Positions 19,669 to 29,438 are shown, counted from the stretch's first letter. The stretch: DNA of 64,000 bases from Candidatus Aramenus sulfurataquae (GCA_000565255.1 ASRH01000003.1:1-64000); one strand, 5' to 3'. Translations and numbers: made by a program. Notes: generated by a model not told the origin, from the letters alone.

Positions 19669-20757
19669 GTGAAGGCCGCAGTTCTTTTCAAATACAACGA
19701 ACCATTAAAGGTAGTTGACAACGTCACGATATCCCCCCCAAAGGCAGGGGAAGTGAAAATTAAGGTGGTAACTACTGGGCTTTGCCACTCTGACGTAAAC
19801 GTGTTTGAGGGCAAGACTCCTGTGCCACCTCCCGTTGTGGCGGGACATGAGATAGCGGGGATAGTGGAGGAAGTGGGAGAAGGGGTTACCAGAGTAAAGC
19901 CTGGGGATAGGGTAGTTTCAGCTTTTATACACCCCTGCGGCAAGTGCAGGAACTGTGCCTCCGGCAAGGAAAACTTGTGTGAGACGTTTTCGCAAGTGAG
20001 GTTAAAGGGCACCATGCCCGACGGGACTACGAGGCTGTCGCTGGACGGTAAAGAGGTAAGAACGTTCTTGGGAGGAGGATTCGCAGAATATGCCATAGTT
20101 GGGGAAAACGCCCTAACGGTAGTGCCCCCTGATATAGACCTAGAAAAGATAGCTGTCCTAGGATGCGCTGGGCTTACTGGATATGGGGCAGTGAATTCAG
20201 CTAGGATTGAGCCCGGAGAGACTGTGGCGGTAGTAGGGGTTGGAGGAGTTGGACTCTCTGTAGTCCAGATGCTCAAGGCATCAGGAGCAGGGAGGATCAT
20301 AGCACTTGGCACCAAAAAGTGGAAGCTCCAGCGGGCCATGGAGCTAGGGGCTACTGACGTGGTAAACACGGAAGAAGTTGATCCAGTGAAGGCAGTTAAG
20401 GAGATTACGAACGGAGGAGCTGACGTGGTCATAGAGGCCGGCGGTAACGAAAAGACCGTACAGATGGCGCTCGACTTGGTGAGGATTGGGGGAAGGGTAG
20501 TGCTTGTTGGCCTTCCACCAGCTAACGCCATGATACCAGTAAGGATCGCGTCCATAGTAAGGAACGGCGTTACGATCATTGGGAACTACGGCGGTAGACC
20601 AAGGGTAGACATGCCTAGGCTACTGGAGATGGTAAGGCTAGGGAAGTACGACCCGACAAAGCTAATCACGGGCAAGTACAGATTGGAGGAAATAAACGAA
20701 GCGGTTAAGCTATTGCAACAAGGAGAGGCCATAAGGAGCTTAATAGTGATGAAATAG
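19669..20757 (+). CDS. Zinc-containing alcohol dehydrogenase
   Basis: A 362-residue MDR-family enzyme. Catalytic zinc ligands lie in TGLCHSDVN and [12 protein letters not shown]; the structural zinc loop is [15 protein letters not shown]. The NAD(P) fold is [15 protein letters not shown]. It oxidises an alcohol or reduces an aldehyde; candidates in this order include succinate- or malonate-semialdehyde reductase of the carbon-fixation cycle, but sequence reading alone does not settle this. The start is GTG, supported by the TATA position. Confidence 0.88.
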   Translation: MKAAVLFKYNEPLKVVDNVTISPPKAGEVKIKVVTTGLCHSDVNVFEGKTPVPPPVVAGHEIAGIVEEVGEGVTRVKPGDRVVSAFIHPCGKCRNCASGKENLCETFSQVRLKGTMPDGTTRLSLDGKEVRTFLGGGFAEYAIVGENALTVVPPDIDLEKIAVLGCAGLTGYGAVNSARIEPGETVAVVGVGGVGLSVVQMLKASGAGRIIALGTKKWKLQRAMELGATDVVNTEEVDPVKAVKEITNGGADVVIEAGGNEKTVQMALDLVRIGGRVVLVGLPPANAMIPVRIASIVRNGVTIIGNYGGRPRVDMPRLLEMVRLGKYDPTKLITGKYRLEEINEAVKLLQQGEAIRSLIVMK

Positions 20758-20758
20758 C

Positions 20759-21157
20759 TCACCACACAGATAGATCTGCGGTAACAAGTCCCAGCGCTCT
20801 AGCAACGTCCCTCAACGAGATAACCCCTATTATTTTTCCCCCTTCTACCACGGCCAAGTGTCTAATCTTCCTACTCGTCATGATGAGCGCTACATCGCTG
20901 ACGTCAGTTGTCGAGTCCACAGTAACTAGGTTTGAGCTCATAATGGACAACACTTTTTCAGTAAGGGGGACTCCGTCTGCTATAGCGTATACCACGTCTC
21001 TCTCTGTGACTATTCCCCTAGCTACGCTGTCTATGAGAACTAGCAATGAGCCGACCGACTCTTTTTTCATTAACCTACATGCATCGACTATTGAGCTATT
21101 CCCGTCTATGCTGATGGGGGCCCTTGTGACGAGGTCCTTTATTATCATTTTCGTCAT
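20759..21157 (-). CDS. Two-CBS-domain protein
   Basis: A 132-residue protein that is one CBS pair: MIIKDLVTRAPISID...SLLVLID...GIVTERDVVYAIADG, then LSIMSSNLVTVDS...IRHLAVVEGGKIIGVISLRDVA. Such pairs bind adenine nucleotides or SAM and report energy state. It converges with the alcohol dehydrogenase (1-nt gap). The output partner is unknown. Start is ATG 21157 or 21148. Confidence 0.88.
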   Translation of the reverse strand: MTKMIIKDLVTRAPISIDGNSSIVDACRLMKKESVGSLLVLIDSVARGIVTERDVVYAIADGVPLTEKVLSIMSSNLVTVDSTTDVSDVALIMTSRKIRHLAVVEGGKIIGVISLRDVARALGLVTADLSVW

Positions 21158-21293
21158 TAGAGATACTTACGTTGAATTGCATTAAATAGTTTACGTAAAA
21201 CCTCATCACCCAGCGTCGTTCATCTTCGGCTACTTGTTCATTCATGTAAAAGTTTCGTCCAGGTCTGGCATTTTATTTACTTATATACACGAC

Positions 21294-21617
21294 ATGCTAG
21301 AACACAAAGGCTCAGTTGTGCTTAACCTTGAGCTTAAGACATCCAAGAGTCTGGTGGCTGAAAGGTTACGTAAGGCGAAGGAGATTATGGAGAAGAGGGG
21401 ATTCAAATTAGGCGTAAACGCGATAAAGGATCTGTTCGAGGTTAAAGTGGAGAAAGAAGGCCTAAAGTACAACGCTGTTATAGTCTTCAGGGACTTCCAT
21501 CGTTTTACTATACTTGACTTCTTTGCAGAGTCTGGCGGAATTTATCTCAACAATATTGGAAATTTCGAAAAAATTATGTTAGGCGACCTGGGATGGAAGC
21601 AGTATCGTCTTTCCTGA
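21294..21617 (+). CDS. Unknown protein at head of pilin-like operon
   Basis: A 107-residue protein from ATG 21294; the frame is open upstream to a TTG at 21234, so a longer form is possible. It is an alpha/beta protein with no membrane segment and no motif I recognise. Its 3' end overlaps the next gene by 25 nt, tying it to the pilin-like operon. Function unknown. Confidence 0.6.
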   Translation: MLEHKGSVVLNLELKTSKSLVAERLRKAKEIMEKRGFKLGVNAIKDLFEVKVEKEGLKYNAVIVFRDFHRFTILDFFAESGGIYLNNIGNFEKIMLGDLGWKQYRLS

Positions 21618-22054
21618 TAGTCATTGCCACTGTGGTTTTAGGACTGGTGGTCTTTTCTCTCTTTTCAGTATACAGCGTGGCCGAGTACTCTAGGCAGGTA
21701 ATCCTTAACGAGGCGAGGAGCTACGCGGAAGGCCTCTACTACCAAGTTGGCACGCCAGCAGGTGACGAATATCCCGTCGTGATAAAGGACTTTAACTATA
21801 ACGGGACGCTCTACTTGTACTTCTTAACGTTTAGCCCTAGCGAGGCTAGCTCCGCCCAGTACTTGACGCCTCCATCTGGGAATGGCAACACGGTAATATA
21901 TAGCGTAACTGGACAAGAGCTATATCAAGGACAGCTACCCCTAATAAAGTACGAACAGGGGACGCCAGTGTTAGTGCAGAACCTTACGGTGGTATGGGTA
22001 ATAGCCAACGTCTCTGGGGGGCTATTTAGGATAGGCGAAGTGGTGGTGGGGTGA
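21593..22054 (+). CDS. Pilin/archaellin-like membrane-anchored surface protein
   Basis: A 153-residue protein with an N-terminal hydrophobic helix (about residues 5-27, SSFLIVIATVVLGLVVFSLF) and a soluble beta-rich remainder. It resembles ArlF/ArlG-type or pseudopilin proteins in build. Three N-glycosylation sequons (NGT, NLT, NVS) suggest the soluble part is outside the cell. No clear class III cleavage site is visible. It ends in a GTGA overlap with the larger pilin-like gene. Confidence 0.72.
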   Translation: MEAVSSFLIVIATVVLGLVVFSLFSVYSVAEYSRQVILNEARSYAEGLYYQVGTPAGDEYPVVIKDFNYNGTLYLYFLTFSPSEASSAQYLTPPSGNGNTVIYSVTGQELYQGQLPLIKYEQGTPVLVQNLTVVWVIANVSGGLFRIGEVVVG

Positions 22055-23601
22055 CCATAGTGAGGACATGGAGGAAGTCGAATAGGAAAGACAAGGGCCT
22101 CTCTGCAGTAATAGGAATGCTCTTCGTGTTGCTTATCATGTTGGCTGTATTGATACCGCTTGTCACTTACATGGAATCGTCCCCCACTATGCAGGAGCAG
22201 GCGATACAACAAGCACAACCCTACTTGCAGAAAGCGCAGGAACAGCTAGGAGAAGTTAATCAGCAAAACTCCCCTGTACAAATCTATTACTACGACGGTG
22301 ATGTGTACTTAGTTTACGCCTCCACCCCTCCAGTGCCAGTTAACGCCTCTTACTTCTTGCTCTACAATGGAGGGACAGTAAAGATAGTGATGACACCACA
22401 GCCCACTAAGACCACCTTTAACGGCTATGTAGCTTATGCCTATCAAGTAGGTAACGGCTACTCCCTAGTGGGGCTGGTCACTACCGTGGGCAACATAATC
22501 TACGCCGACCCTTACACGCCTCCAGGCAGTGCGTCCACAAGCAGTACGTCTGTAGATGGGGGAGCCTTACCACCACTGCCCCTAGCCGTTAGCTTAAACT
22601 CTAACACCACCCCGCAAGAGATCAAGTTTAACTGGAACCAGAACCCAATAGAGGGTTATTTCTCTTCCGGTTCCAATAATGCCATCTCTAATAAGGGGTT
22701 GCTGTTTACCTTCACGGGCAATAATTGGGTCAACTTGACCTTTTCGTTATTTTGTGGATGGGGACCCTATGACCCCTCTCCGGACACTATATACCTCCTA
22801 CTTCCAACCACCGCTGGCAACCCATGGCCTGTGATGGTGACGTTTAACGATGTACAAGGTTATTGGAATTTGACGACGTGGCGATGGGTTCCAGGGGGCT
22901 GGTATATGCTAATATGGACTCCACAGCCTGGAGGTCAACCAATCCGAGGCACGTATTCTTCTTTCGGAATGTTTGACGTGGTTAAGATACCGAGCTACCA
23001 ATATAGTTGGCAATTTTTCCCCGGAACCTACCCAATAAAGCTAGCGTTCCACATCACGCAAGGTGGCGTTACCGTCTACGCTTATTATCAAGACAATGGG
23101 CAGTGGTACCCAATACCCTTACCAGACCAGCAACTACCACAAGAGCTGTGGAACAGAATAAAGAGTGACTGCTGGGGCTACGGTCAAGTTTACTCAGCGT
23201 GGCTCAACTATATAGGCTCATTCGATATTGCAAATCAACAAATAATGGAAGCTTTTAACGTGTACTATGGAGGATACGAACAGGGAGTTAACGAGTGGGT
23301 TACCAACTTCTCGCTGGACGGCAAGCTTGGAGGCGCGTCTAACGGTGGTCAGACGACCGCTTTACTAGACTATTATGGTTCACAGTGGTGGCAGGCGTAT
23401 TGGCATTTCTATAAACCTAGCGATTACGGGTTCATCACAGTCCCCGGCTACAATCTCACCACTGACGGCATGCCCATAGGGATATACCAAGGGCCCGGCT
23501 ACCCTACCCTACCATCTTTCGTTGTTTTAGACCCAGGGTTGAGCGAGATAATGGTCGCCTGGAGTCCTGGTATAGGAGTTGAAAACTACGCAATAAGCTA
23601 A
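22051..23601 (+). CDS. Large pilin-like secreted protein with class III signal
   Basis: A 516-residue protein. The N-terminus is basic (RTWRKSNRKDKG) and is followed by LSAVIGMLFVLLIMLAVLI, the archaeal pilin-type signal. Cleavage by the prepilin peptidase PibD is expected between Gly and Leu. The remaining ~480 residues are rich in Trp, Tyr, Asn, Gln and Pro, with at least six N-glycosylation sequons, typical of exposed thermoacidophile proteins. It is far larger than ordinary pilins (about 130-200 aa). No assembly ATPase or platform gene is adjacent. The start is GTG 22051, overlapping the preceding stop. Confidence 0.78.
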   Translation: MTIVRTWRKSNRKDKGLSAVIGMLFVLLIMLAVLIPLVTYMESSPTMQEQAIQQAQPYLQKAQEQLGEVNQQNSPVQIYYYDGDVYLVYASTPPVPVNASYFLLYNGGTVKIVMTPQPTKTTFNGYVAYAYQVGNGYSLVGLVTTVGNIIYADPYTPPGSASTSSTSVDGGALPPLPLAVSLNSNTTPQEIKFNWNQNPIEGYFSSGSNNAISNKGLLFTFTGNNWVNLTFSLFCGWGPYDPSPDTIYLLLPTTAGNPWPVMVTFNDVQGYWNLTTWRWVPGGWYMLIWTPQPGGQPIRGTYSSFGMFDVVKIPSYQYSWQFFPGTYPIKLAFHITQGGVTVYAYYQDNGQWYPIPLPDQQLPQELWNRIKSDCWGYGQVYSAWLNYIGSFDIANQQIMEAFNVYYGGYEQGVNEWVTNFSLDGKLGGASNGGQTTALLDYYGSQWWQAYWHFYKPSDYGFITVPGYNLTTDGMPIGIYQGPGYPTLPSFVVLDPGLSEIMVAWSPGIGVENYAIS

Positions 23602-23674
23602 ATGTTTTTGTGTAATTACAGTTTTTGTAAAACATCTTGTCCCTACCTATGATTCCTCACGCTTTCCATATATG

Positions 23675-23699
23675 CTTTTAAACAATATAAGCATGCTTA
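23675..23699 (+). promoter_or_regulatory. Promoter and palindrome of the acryloyl-CoA reductase gene
   Basis: CTTTTAAA (23675-23682) is centred about 26 nt before the ATG at 23704, so the gene is leaderless. A perfect 12-bp palindrome TAAGCATGCTTA (23688-23699) lies between the TATA box and the start, where a bound repressor would block RNA polymerase. Confidence 0.55.
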
Positions 23700-23703
23700 A
23701 ATT

Positions 23704-24705
23704 ATGAAAGCCGTCGTTGTAGTAGGGCCTAAACAAGGTTACAAGGTTCAGGAGGTCCCAGATCCGAAGCCTGGACCAGACGAGGTGGTAATAAAGGTAG
23801 ACAGGGCAGCGTTGTGCTACAGAGACCTCCTACAGCTACAGGGGTATTACCCAAGGATGAAGTACCCCGTAGTCCTGGGCCACGAGGTAGTTGGAACGAT
23901 AGTGGAGAAGGGATCGCAAGTAACGGACTTTGAGGTGGGCGATAAGGTTACCTCTCTGCTTTACGCCCCTGACGGTCACTGCGAGTACTGTAAGATAGGG
24001 GAGGAAGCGTACTGCCACAACAGGCTAGGTTACTCAGAGGAATTGGACGGGTTCTTCGCAGAGTACGCGAAAATCAAGGTGACAAGCCTCGTGAAAGTGC
24101 CCAAGGGAACCCCAGATGAAGGAGCAGTTCTTGCTCCATGTGTTACAGGAATGATCTACAGAGGATTGAGCAGAGCTAAGCTAAGGCCCGGAGAGACAGT
24201 TTTAGTTACTGGAGCTAGTGGTGGTGTTGGAATACATGCCCTACAAGTGGCAAAGGCAATGGGAGCTAAAGTAATAGGCGTCACAACATCTGAGGAAAAA
24301 GTTCCTATTGTAAGGAAATTCGCAGATTACGTTATCGTTGGCAGGGAATTTTCAAAGGAAGCGAAGAAAATAGGAGACGTTAACGTGGTCATTGACACTG
24401 TAGGAACGCCAACTTTCGACGAAAGCTTGAAATCGCTATGGATGGGGGGCAGAATAGTGCAAATAGGCAACGTAGATCCCTCACAAGCTTATCAACTAAA
24501 GTTGGGATATGTAATACTTAAGGACATTGAAATCATAGGCCACGCCAGCGCGACAAAGAAGGAAATAGAGGCTGTACTTAAGCTTACGCAAGAGGGAAAG
24601 ATAACGCCAGTTATAGCTGGGACAGTTTCCTTAGAGGAGATAGATAAGGGTTATGAAATGCTAAAAGATAAGCACAAGATTGGAAAAGTATTACTCAAAC
24701 CGTAA
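23704..24705 (+). CDS. Acryloyl-CoA reductase (NADPH), MDR family
   Basis: A 333-residue protein that matches, nearly throughout, the characterised Sulfurisphaera tokodaii acryloyl-CoA reductase: ALCYRDLLQLQGYYPRMKYP, GHEVVGTIVEKG, LLYAPDGHCEYC, GYSEELDGFFAEYAKIKVTS, TGASGGVGIHALQVAKAMGA and SLWMGGRIVQIGNVDPSQ. It reduces acryloyl-CoA to propionyl-CoA in the 3-hydroxypropionate/4-hydroxybutyrate CO2-fixation cycle. The structural-zinc region keeps CEYCxxxxxAYC. The rest of the cycle is not clustered here, as is usual in the order. Confidence 0.92.
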   Translation: MKAVVVVGPKQGYKVQEVPDPKPGPDEVVIKVDRAALCYRDLLQLQGYYPRMKYPVVLGHEVVGTIVEKGSQVTDFEVGDKVTSLLYAPDGHCEYCKIGEEAYCHNRLGYSEELDGFFAEYAKIKVTSLVKVPKGTPDEGAVLAPCVTGMIYRGLSRAKLRPGETVLVTGASGGVGIHALQVAKAMGAKVIGVTTSEEKVPIVRKFADYVIVGREFSKEAKKIGDVNVVIDTVGTPTFDESLKSLWMGGRIVQIGNVDPSQAYQLKLGYVILKDIEIIGHASATKKEIEAVLKLTQEGKITPVIAGTVSLEEIDKGYEMLKDKHKIGKVLLKP

Positions 24706-24719
24706 AAATTTTTATTGAG

Positions 24720-25349
24720 TTGTCCAAATACTTGATTGTGGAAGTAAAAATCAAATGGGCATCTCTAAACTCCAGCGAAATTCCTATGGACAAGAAAAAT
24801 ACAGAGGAAGATCTAAAGGAATTCGCTAAAGGAGTGGCGTCAAAACTAGAGAAGGAAAGAGGAGAAACGTTAGGGCTAGATCTTAAGCTGCTTCATCCTT
24901 TAGGCATATTCTCTGGAAGGATATTGGAGGGAATAGCTGAAAATATTAAGGGTTATGGGGTGAGGTGGGCTGGTAAACTCTTCTCTGGAGACGTTTCCTC
25001 AGCTATAGGAGAAACGATTACCTATGCCGTTTTGGATACCAAGTTTAAAGTCGACGTATCTTCGCTAGTTCCATTTAGATTAGTAAAGTACTTGGGAATC
25101 GTGCCCGACCTAGTTATTCCATTAGCTGAGTACGAGGAACTAAAGGACTTCTTGAGAGCCAAAGGGAACGAGCTACTTTTGGTGAACTCTAGGTCAATGG
25201 TGAGATTTTCCTTATCTACTCTGGTAAGTAACTTAGTGAAGGACTTAAGCGTAACCGAAGTTCTTAGATATCCAGATAATTTTTCTCTCCTCTCCTACGT
25301 AACTTACGATGAAGGAATAAAGGACTTGATGGTTGTGGTGAGACCTTGA
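24720..25349 (+). CDS. Unknown protein downstream of acryloyl-CoA reductase
   Basis: A 209-residue protein with no recognised domain. It is alpha/beta in character, with no signal peptide. The start is uncertain: TTG 24720 (14 nt after the reductase stop) or GTG 24738. It overlaps the following gene by 4 nt. The central YAVLDTKFKVDVSSL segment faintly resembles YSVMDIEFKKML in the next protein, so the two may be distantly related. Function unknown. Confidence 0.65.
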   Translation: MSKYLIVEVKIKWASLNSSEIPMDKKNTEEDLKEFAKGVASKLEKERGETLGLDLKLLHPLGIFSGRILEGIAENIKGYGVRWAGKLFSGDVSSAIGETITYAVLDTKFKVDVSSLVPFRLVKYLGIVPDLVIPLAEYEELKDFLRAKGNELLLVNSRSMVRFSLSTLVSNLVKDLSVTEVLRYPDNFSLLSYVTYDEGIKDLMVVVRP

Positions 25350-25831
25350 ATTGCGTTGAAGAGTTAAACAAGGCTTTCCTTTTAGCTTGGGTAGGTGATT
25401 TGGAAGAGGCAAAGAAGATTGCTAGGGATTGCGAAAACGAGCTCAAGGACGTAAAGGAGGTAAGGGAAAAGTTAATGAAAGTGAAGGGAGAAGTTGACTA
25501 CGATTTTCAGCTAGCTAAAGCTTTAAGGGAGGCAAAGGTTGAAACAGAAGATATACTTAGGTTGGCTTTGTTTGCTCTATCCAAAAGGCTAAGGAAAGGG
25601 GAGTTTAGGGCTGAAGTAAAGAGGGAAGGAAATCTAATTTACTCCGTGATGGACATCGAGTTCAAGAAAATGCTTAGAGGAGTGATTTTCAATAGAGAGG
25701 GATACAGTTACTCATTACTTAACACTTGTCCAGGGTTTTTCGTGGCGTACAACCAAATTGTGTATGGGGAGTTTCAGTGCAATAAAGTGGAGGATGTGGT
25801 AAAGGAGATCGTTGGAAAAATCAGAGCGTAA
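25346..25831 (+). CDS. Unknown protein, second of a two-gene set
   Basis: A 161-residue protein starting at TTG 25346 in a TTGA overlap with the preceding stop. The N-terminal half looks helical (EELNKAFLLAWVGDLEEAKK, then a Glu/Lys-rich helix), the C-terminal half alpha/beta with two cysteines. No domain recognised. Co-translation with the preceding protein suggests they work together. Confidence 0.65.
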   Translation: MNCVEELNKAFLLAWVGDLEEAKKIARDCENELKDVKEVREKLMKVKGEVDYDFQLAKALREAKVETEDILRLALFALSKRLRKGEFRAEVKREGNLIYSVMDIEFKKMLRGVIFNREGYSYSLLNTCPGFFVAYNQIVYGEFQCNKVEDVVKEIVGKIRA

Positions 25832-26099
25832 AATTGTTTGACGGAAGTTTAGAAGAGTAAGCAAAAAAGGGCAAATCGAAATATGTGGAATTGGCTAACT
25901 ATTCTATACCTAAAGTCTTTTGTTCCTTTCGGTCATACAAATGTTCTCATGCATATATACTATAAATAACTGAAACAATCCCCAACTCTCAGTAAGACAG
26001 ACCTAAGCATCTCATTATGCCCTTATCCAGAGAAAGGGCGAGGCAATCGAACTTTATCGAAGAGGAGATTTGAGAAAAGCACAAAAGGGATCAAGGAAG
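25832..26099. other. Intergenic stretch with orphan promoter-like element
   Basis: No coding frame is convincing. A strong AT element CATATATACTATAAATA lies around 25953-25970 on the plus strand with no gene downstream on that strand before 26274. A hairpin GCCCTT/AAGGGC with a 9-10 nt loop occurs at about 26020-26041. The T-rich stretch read on the minus strand at 26074-26088 is a plausible terminator for the tRNA. Confidence 0.35.
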
Positions 26100-26201
<102 letters not shown>

Positions 26202-26227
26202 ACTGTGATAATAATTGATAACTTAGA

Positions 26228-26237
26228 TTTAAAGTTT
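26228..26237 (-). promoter_or_regulatory. TATA box of the tRNA-Glu gene
   Basis: Read on the minus strand, ACTTTAAATC is centred about 31 nt upstream of the mature tRNA 5' end, as expected for a short leader trimmed by RNase P. Confidence 0.6.
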
Positions 26238-26273
26238 TCGCGTATATTAACTCCAGTTGAGCATATGTAGTTA

Positions 26274-26705
26274 ATGAAGTTGAAGTTACCTCCCCGCATA
26301 AAGGTCCTCGAGGCCTTAGGCGCAATAGCCGATGGAAGGATAAGGAAAGCAGACGATCACTACGAGGTGGTATCCTCAGAGGGCGACAGGACGTACATCG
26401 TGAAAGTTAATGGAAATAAGGTTTCTAGCACCGACAACGGCACCACCTATAGGGGTTACGTGGGCTACCCTATCATAGCAGTGCTCATGCTAGAGGGCAG
26501 GCTTCCCTTCAACGAGAAGGTCTCCAAATCCCTGAAGGGAATAGACTGGAGGAGGCTAAACGAGCAATATAAGAGCTACGCTAAAGTGGAGGAACTCGTG
26601 AAGAAAATTGCTGAGGAGAGAGGAGTTAAAAAGGAGGAAATAGACACTACTGTGGAGGTAGTCCTAAACGAGCTCAAGCGAATCCCTCTTGAGAAAGCTC
26701 CCTGA
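26274..26705 (+). CDS. Unknown conserved-looking protein
   Basis: A 143-residue protein: an N-terminal helix and beta-hairpin domain (KVLEALGAIADGRIRKADD...YIVKVNGNKVSSTD), a hydrophobic centre (GYPIIAVLMLEGRLPF) and a Lys/Glu-rich C-terminal helix pair. No enzyme motif is seen. It precedes the amidase by 23 nt and may be co-transcribed. Function unknown. Confidence 0.7.
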   Translation: MKLKLPPRIKVLEALGAIADGRIRKADDHYEVVSSEGDRTYIVKVNGNKVSSTDNGTTYRGYVGYPIIAVLMLEGRLPFNEKVSKSLKGIDWRRLNEQYKSYAKVEELVKKIAEERGVKKEEIDTTVEVVLNELKRIPLEKAP

Positions 26706-26728
26706 GCCTCTCTTCACGGTGAGCAGAG

Positions 26729-27934
26729 ATGTCGTTTTGGGAATTAAATACAAAGTACAACGCGTTCATAACGCTTAAGGAGATGAAGGAAAGAGAAGGT
26801 CCCCTCTCTGGCCTCACCTTTGGCGTTAAGGACGTCATCTTAACCAAGGGAGTGAGGACAACTGCAGGTTCAAGGATACTCCAGGACTACGTCCCCGAGG
26901 AAAACGCTTGGATAGTCGACAGGATACTGTCCCTTGGTGGGAGGATTCTAGGGAAGACCAACACTCACGAGTTCGCTGTAGGGGCTACAAACACTTCGTC
27001 AATAGGTGGTATTGCGAGGAACCCAGTTGACCCAGAGAGGATAAGCGGAGGCTCTAGCGGTGGCTCAGCTGTTGCAGTAGCGCTAAAGATGGTGGACGTG
27101 GGGGTTGGAACAGACACTGGGGGCTCAGTTAGGATCCCTGCCTCCCTCTGCGGGGTGATAGGCTTCAAGCCCACCACCGGCATCATACCTACCAGTGGAG
27201 TAATACCCTTCAGCTGGACCTTGGACACAGTGGGCTTCCTGACTAGGGACTTAGCTACCATGAGAAAAGTGGTGGAAAACCTATTCCCCAACAAGCACAA
27301 GGACGTGTTAGTCTCTAAGTCAAAGCTGAAGTATAAGCTTGGCCTCTTCCTGTTTGATGACGATCCCGCTTCAAAGGCCTTAAAGCCCTTGGTAGACAAG
27401 TTCACCGAGAAGTTCGACGTGGAGGTTGTAGAGCTCAACTTCCTCCGCTTCTTCGGTGGCAACATAAGGAGGACTATAGCTGTAGCTGAGGGGGCAAGTT
27501 ACCACAGGGACTGGCTAGAGACCACCCCAGGCATGTACTTCCCAGACGTAAAGGGCATCCTCATGGAGGGGCTCAAACTAAGGGCTGTGGACTACTTGGA
27601 GGCTATGAGGGGAAGGAGGGTAGTACTGGAGGAATACTTAAAGGCCTTCGACAGGGTTGACGCCCTCATCTCCCCCACTACAAAGATCCCAGCCCCAAAG
27701 ATATCAGAGGTCGTGGGGAGGGAGGCCGAGTTCAGGGAAAAGCTCATATTCAACACGGAGCTCTTTAACGTGGTCAACGCGCCATCCATAAGCCTCCCCT
27801 TGGGAAAGGTAGACGGTCTTCCAGTAGGCTTAATGGTCAGCGCAGAGCCCTACGAGGACGGAAAAGTGCTGGATATCGCGCAAAAAATCCTAGAGGTCAC
27901 CCAATCGACTTCCTTATTACAGCCATCTCCTTAG
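26729..27934 (+). CDS. Amidase-signature family amidase
   Basis: A 401-residue enzyme with the Ser-cisSer-Lys triad region of the family: Lys in [12 protein letters not shown], the Gly/Ser-rich signature [14 protein letters not shown] and the nucleophile region [16 protein letters not shown]. It hydrolyses amides; GatA of the tRNA amidotransferase is a relative, but no GatB/GatC partner is near and the protein is shorter than GatA (about 470-480 aa). The 3' end overlaps PEP carboxylase by 38 nt on the other strand. Confidence 0.88.
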   Translation: MSFWELNTKYNAFITLKEMKEREGPLSGLTFGVKDVILTKGVRTTAGSRILQDYVPEENAWIVDRILSLGGRILGKTNTHEFAVGATNTSSIGGIARNPVDPERISGGSSGGSAVAVALKMVDVGVGTDTGGSVRIPASLCGVIGFKPTTGIIPTSGVIPFSWTLDTVGFLTRDLATMRKVVENLFPNKHKDVLVSKSKLKYKLGLFLFDDDPASKALKPLVDKFTEKFDVEVVELNFLRFFGGNIRRTIAVAEGASYHRDWLETTPGMYFPDVKGILMEGLKLRAVDYLEAMRGRRVVLEEYLKAFDRVDALISPTTKIPAPKISEVVGREAEFREKLIFNTELFNVVNAPSISLPLGKVDGLPVGLMVSAEPYEDGKVLDIAQKILEVTQSTSLLQPSP

Positions 27935-29438
27935 CGTACTTCCTTATTTCATCTTCCTTTTCCTCCTTGCACGCTAACAGCAAGAGAGACGAGAGTAGGA
28001 CGTGCTTCTTCGAGTTGAAGTCTTTGTTGTCCACTTTTATTCCCAGGTTGTTCTGCATGAACTCCACGTCCTCCCTTATGGCCTTTATGACCTTCTCATC
28101 CACCTTCCAGACCTCTGGTATCAAGTCTAGGGTCTCCACGTTCAAGTACTTGGCGCTCTGCTCTAGGTCCCTCTTCATGTTCACGTAGCTTTCCTTTAGT
28201 AGCTCCCACTCCCTTTCGCTGAGGGACTGAAGTGACGCTAGACCAAAAAGCTCCGGGGGAAGGCCTATGGAGTAGAGCGTCCCCACGAATGTTATTGCCC
28301 TAGGCAAGGTTACTTTACCTGTACTCCTGGCGTAACCAAACAAGCTAATGTGGAGCTTCCTCGCCCTTCTCTTTGGCAGGAAGAAGGCTATGTAGTTTAT
28401 GGCTGTGGCTAGGTTCTCTATTATCATCTGGTACCGCGCCACGTACTTCTCTACTATCCCCTTCAGCGTTTTCTCCTCCTCTTCCGTGTAGACCCTCGGC
28501 TCTAGGATTGGGGAGTTGTTTATACCGTTAACTGCCTCCTTCACCTTCCCCTCGTCGTAGTCGTACTTGAAGGCTGACTGCACCGTGTAGGTGTAGACTC
28601 CCTTGTACTCTAGCAACTGGTTCTCGTAGTTCTCAGGGCTAAAGTGCCCCCTGAAGGGCAGGGAACCTACACCTATTATCGGAAAGATTGGTAAGTTGAG
28701 CTCGTCCTTTATCTTGTAGAGCTCGCTCAAGGCGAACTTCGCGAGCAGGACTGCCGAGAGCATGCCGTAGTTCATTGCAGGGTCTGACCTCGCTATGAAA
28801 ACCCTCATGTACGCCGGCTTTATGGCCTTCACGTAGCCAGTTACTATTTCCCTAACCTTTAGCAAGGAGTCCTTGTCTTCTATTAAGGGAATTACCTCCA
28901 CCTTCTTGGGGTTTATCTCGCCCACGAAGTCTTTCACGCTTATGTCGTCTACTAGCTTTACGTCTTCCTTCCCTGCTATAACGTTCTCGTAGTACTTTGC
29001 CACTGCCACGATTTCTTTGTAATCTGTGGTAAATGGTAGGATTACCTCAAAGACAGGAGTTACGCCCCTACCGTAGAACTTCTCCGCCAAGTCATAGGCT
29101 ATTGGTATACCCTCCATGGTCTCGGCAAAGACCTTCCTCTCTGCCCCCTCTATTCTTGGGTTTGGAAGGCGGTAGGTCAGGAAGACGTCCTGCCCTAGTA
29201 CTTTCTCCTTGAAGAACTCTGGGTATTTGGAGAGGAGCTTCCTAACAACGTGGATGTCCACGTCCTTGCCTTCTGCGTCCCACATGACTTCGTGTATCCC
29301 TAGAGTCATGTAAGCGTAATAGGCCTCAATTACCTCGTCGTCGCCCTCTATTACCTCGCTCCTACTCCACTCCGGAACCTTAGCGTTGTCTGGATGTTGA
29401 GTAGACATTGTCCTAGGTATTTTTCTTGAGAGGCTCAT
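27897..29438 (-). CDS. ppcA: Archaeal-type phosphoenolpyruvate carboxylase
   Basis: A 513-residue enzyme, the size of the short archaeal PEPC family. It shows [55 protein letters not shown] and [17 protein letters not shown], in step with the Saccharolobus enzyme. It adds bicarbonate to PEP to form oxaloacetate. ATG 29438 ([10 protein letters not shown]) is preferred over the more upstream ATG 29459 because it matches the homologue's IPRTMST start and sits about 28 nt from the TATA box at 29463-29470. Confidence 0.95.
   Translation of the reverse strand: MSLSRKIPRTMSTQHPDNAKVPEWSRSEVIEGDDEVIEAYYAYMTLGIHEVMWDAEGKDVDIHVVRKLLSKYPEFFKEKVLGQDVFLTYRLPNPRIEGAERKVFAETMEGIPIAYDLAEKFYGRGVTPVFEVILPFTTDYKEIVAVAKYYENVIAGKEDVKLVDDISVKDFVGEINPKKVEVIPLIEDKDSLLKVREIVTGYVKAIKPAYMRVFIARSDPAMNYGMLSAVLLAKFALSELYKIKDELNLPIFPIIGVGSLPFRGHFSPENYENQLLEYKGVYTYTVQSAFKYDYDEGKVKEAVNGINNSPILEPRVYTEEEEKTLKGIVEKYVARYQMIIENLATAINYIAFFLPKRRARKLHISLFGYARSTGKVTLPRAITFVGTLYSIGLPPELFGLASLQSLSEREWELLKESYVNMKRDLEQSAKYLNVETLDLIPEVWKVDEKVIKAIREDVEFMQNNLGIKVDNKDFNSKKHVLLSSLLLLACKEEKEDEIRKYAKEMAVIRKSIG

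Noticed and set aside
20880-20945. Possible C/D box RNA (ATGATGA then CTGA) on the plus strand
   Set aside because: It lies antisense inside the CBS gene, has no C' box and no D box at the right distance.
21180-21230. GTGATGA C-box match on the minus strand upstream of the CBS gene
   Set aside because: No CTGA D box or C' box follows within the needed distance.
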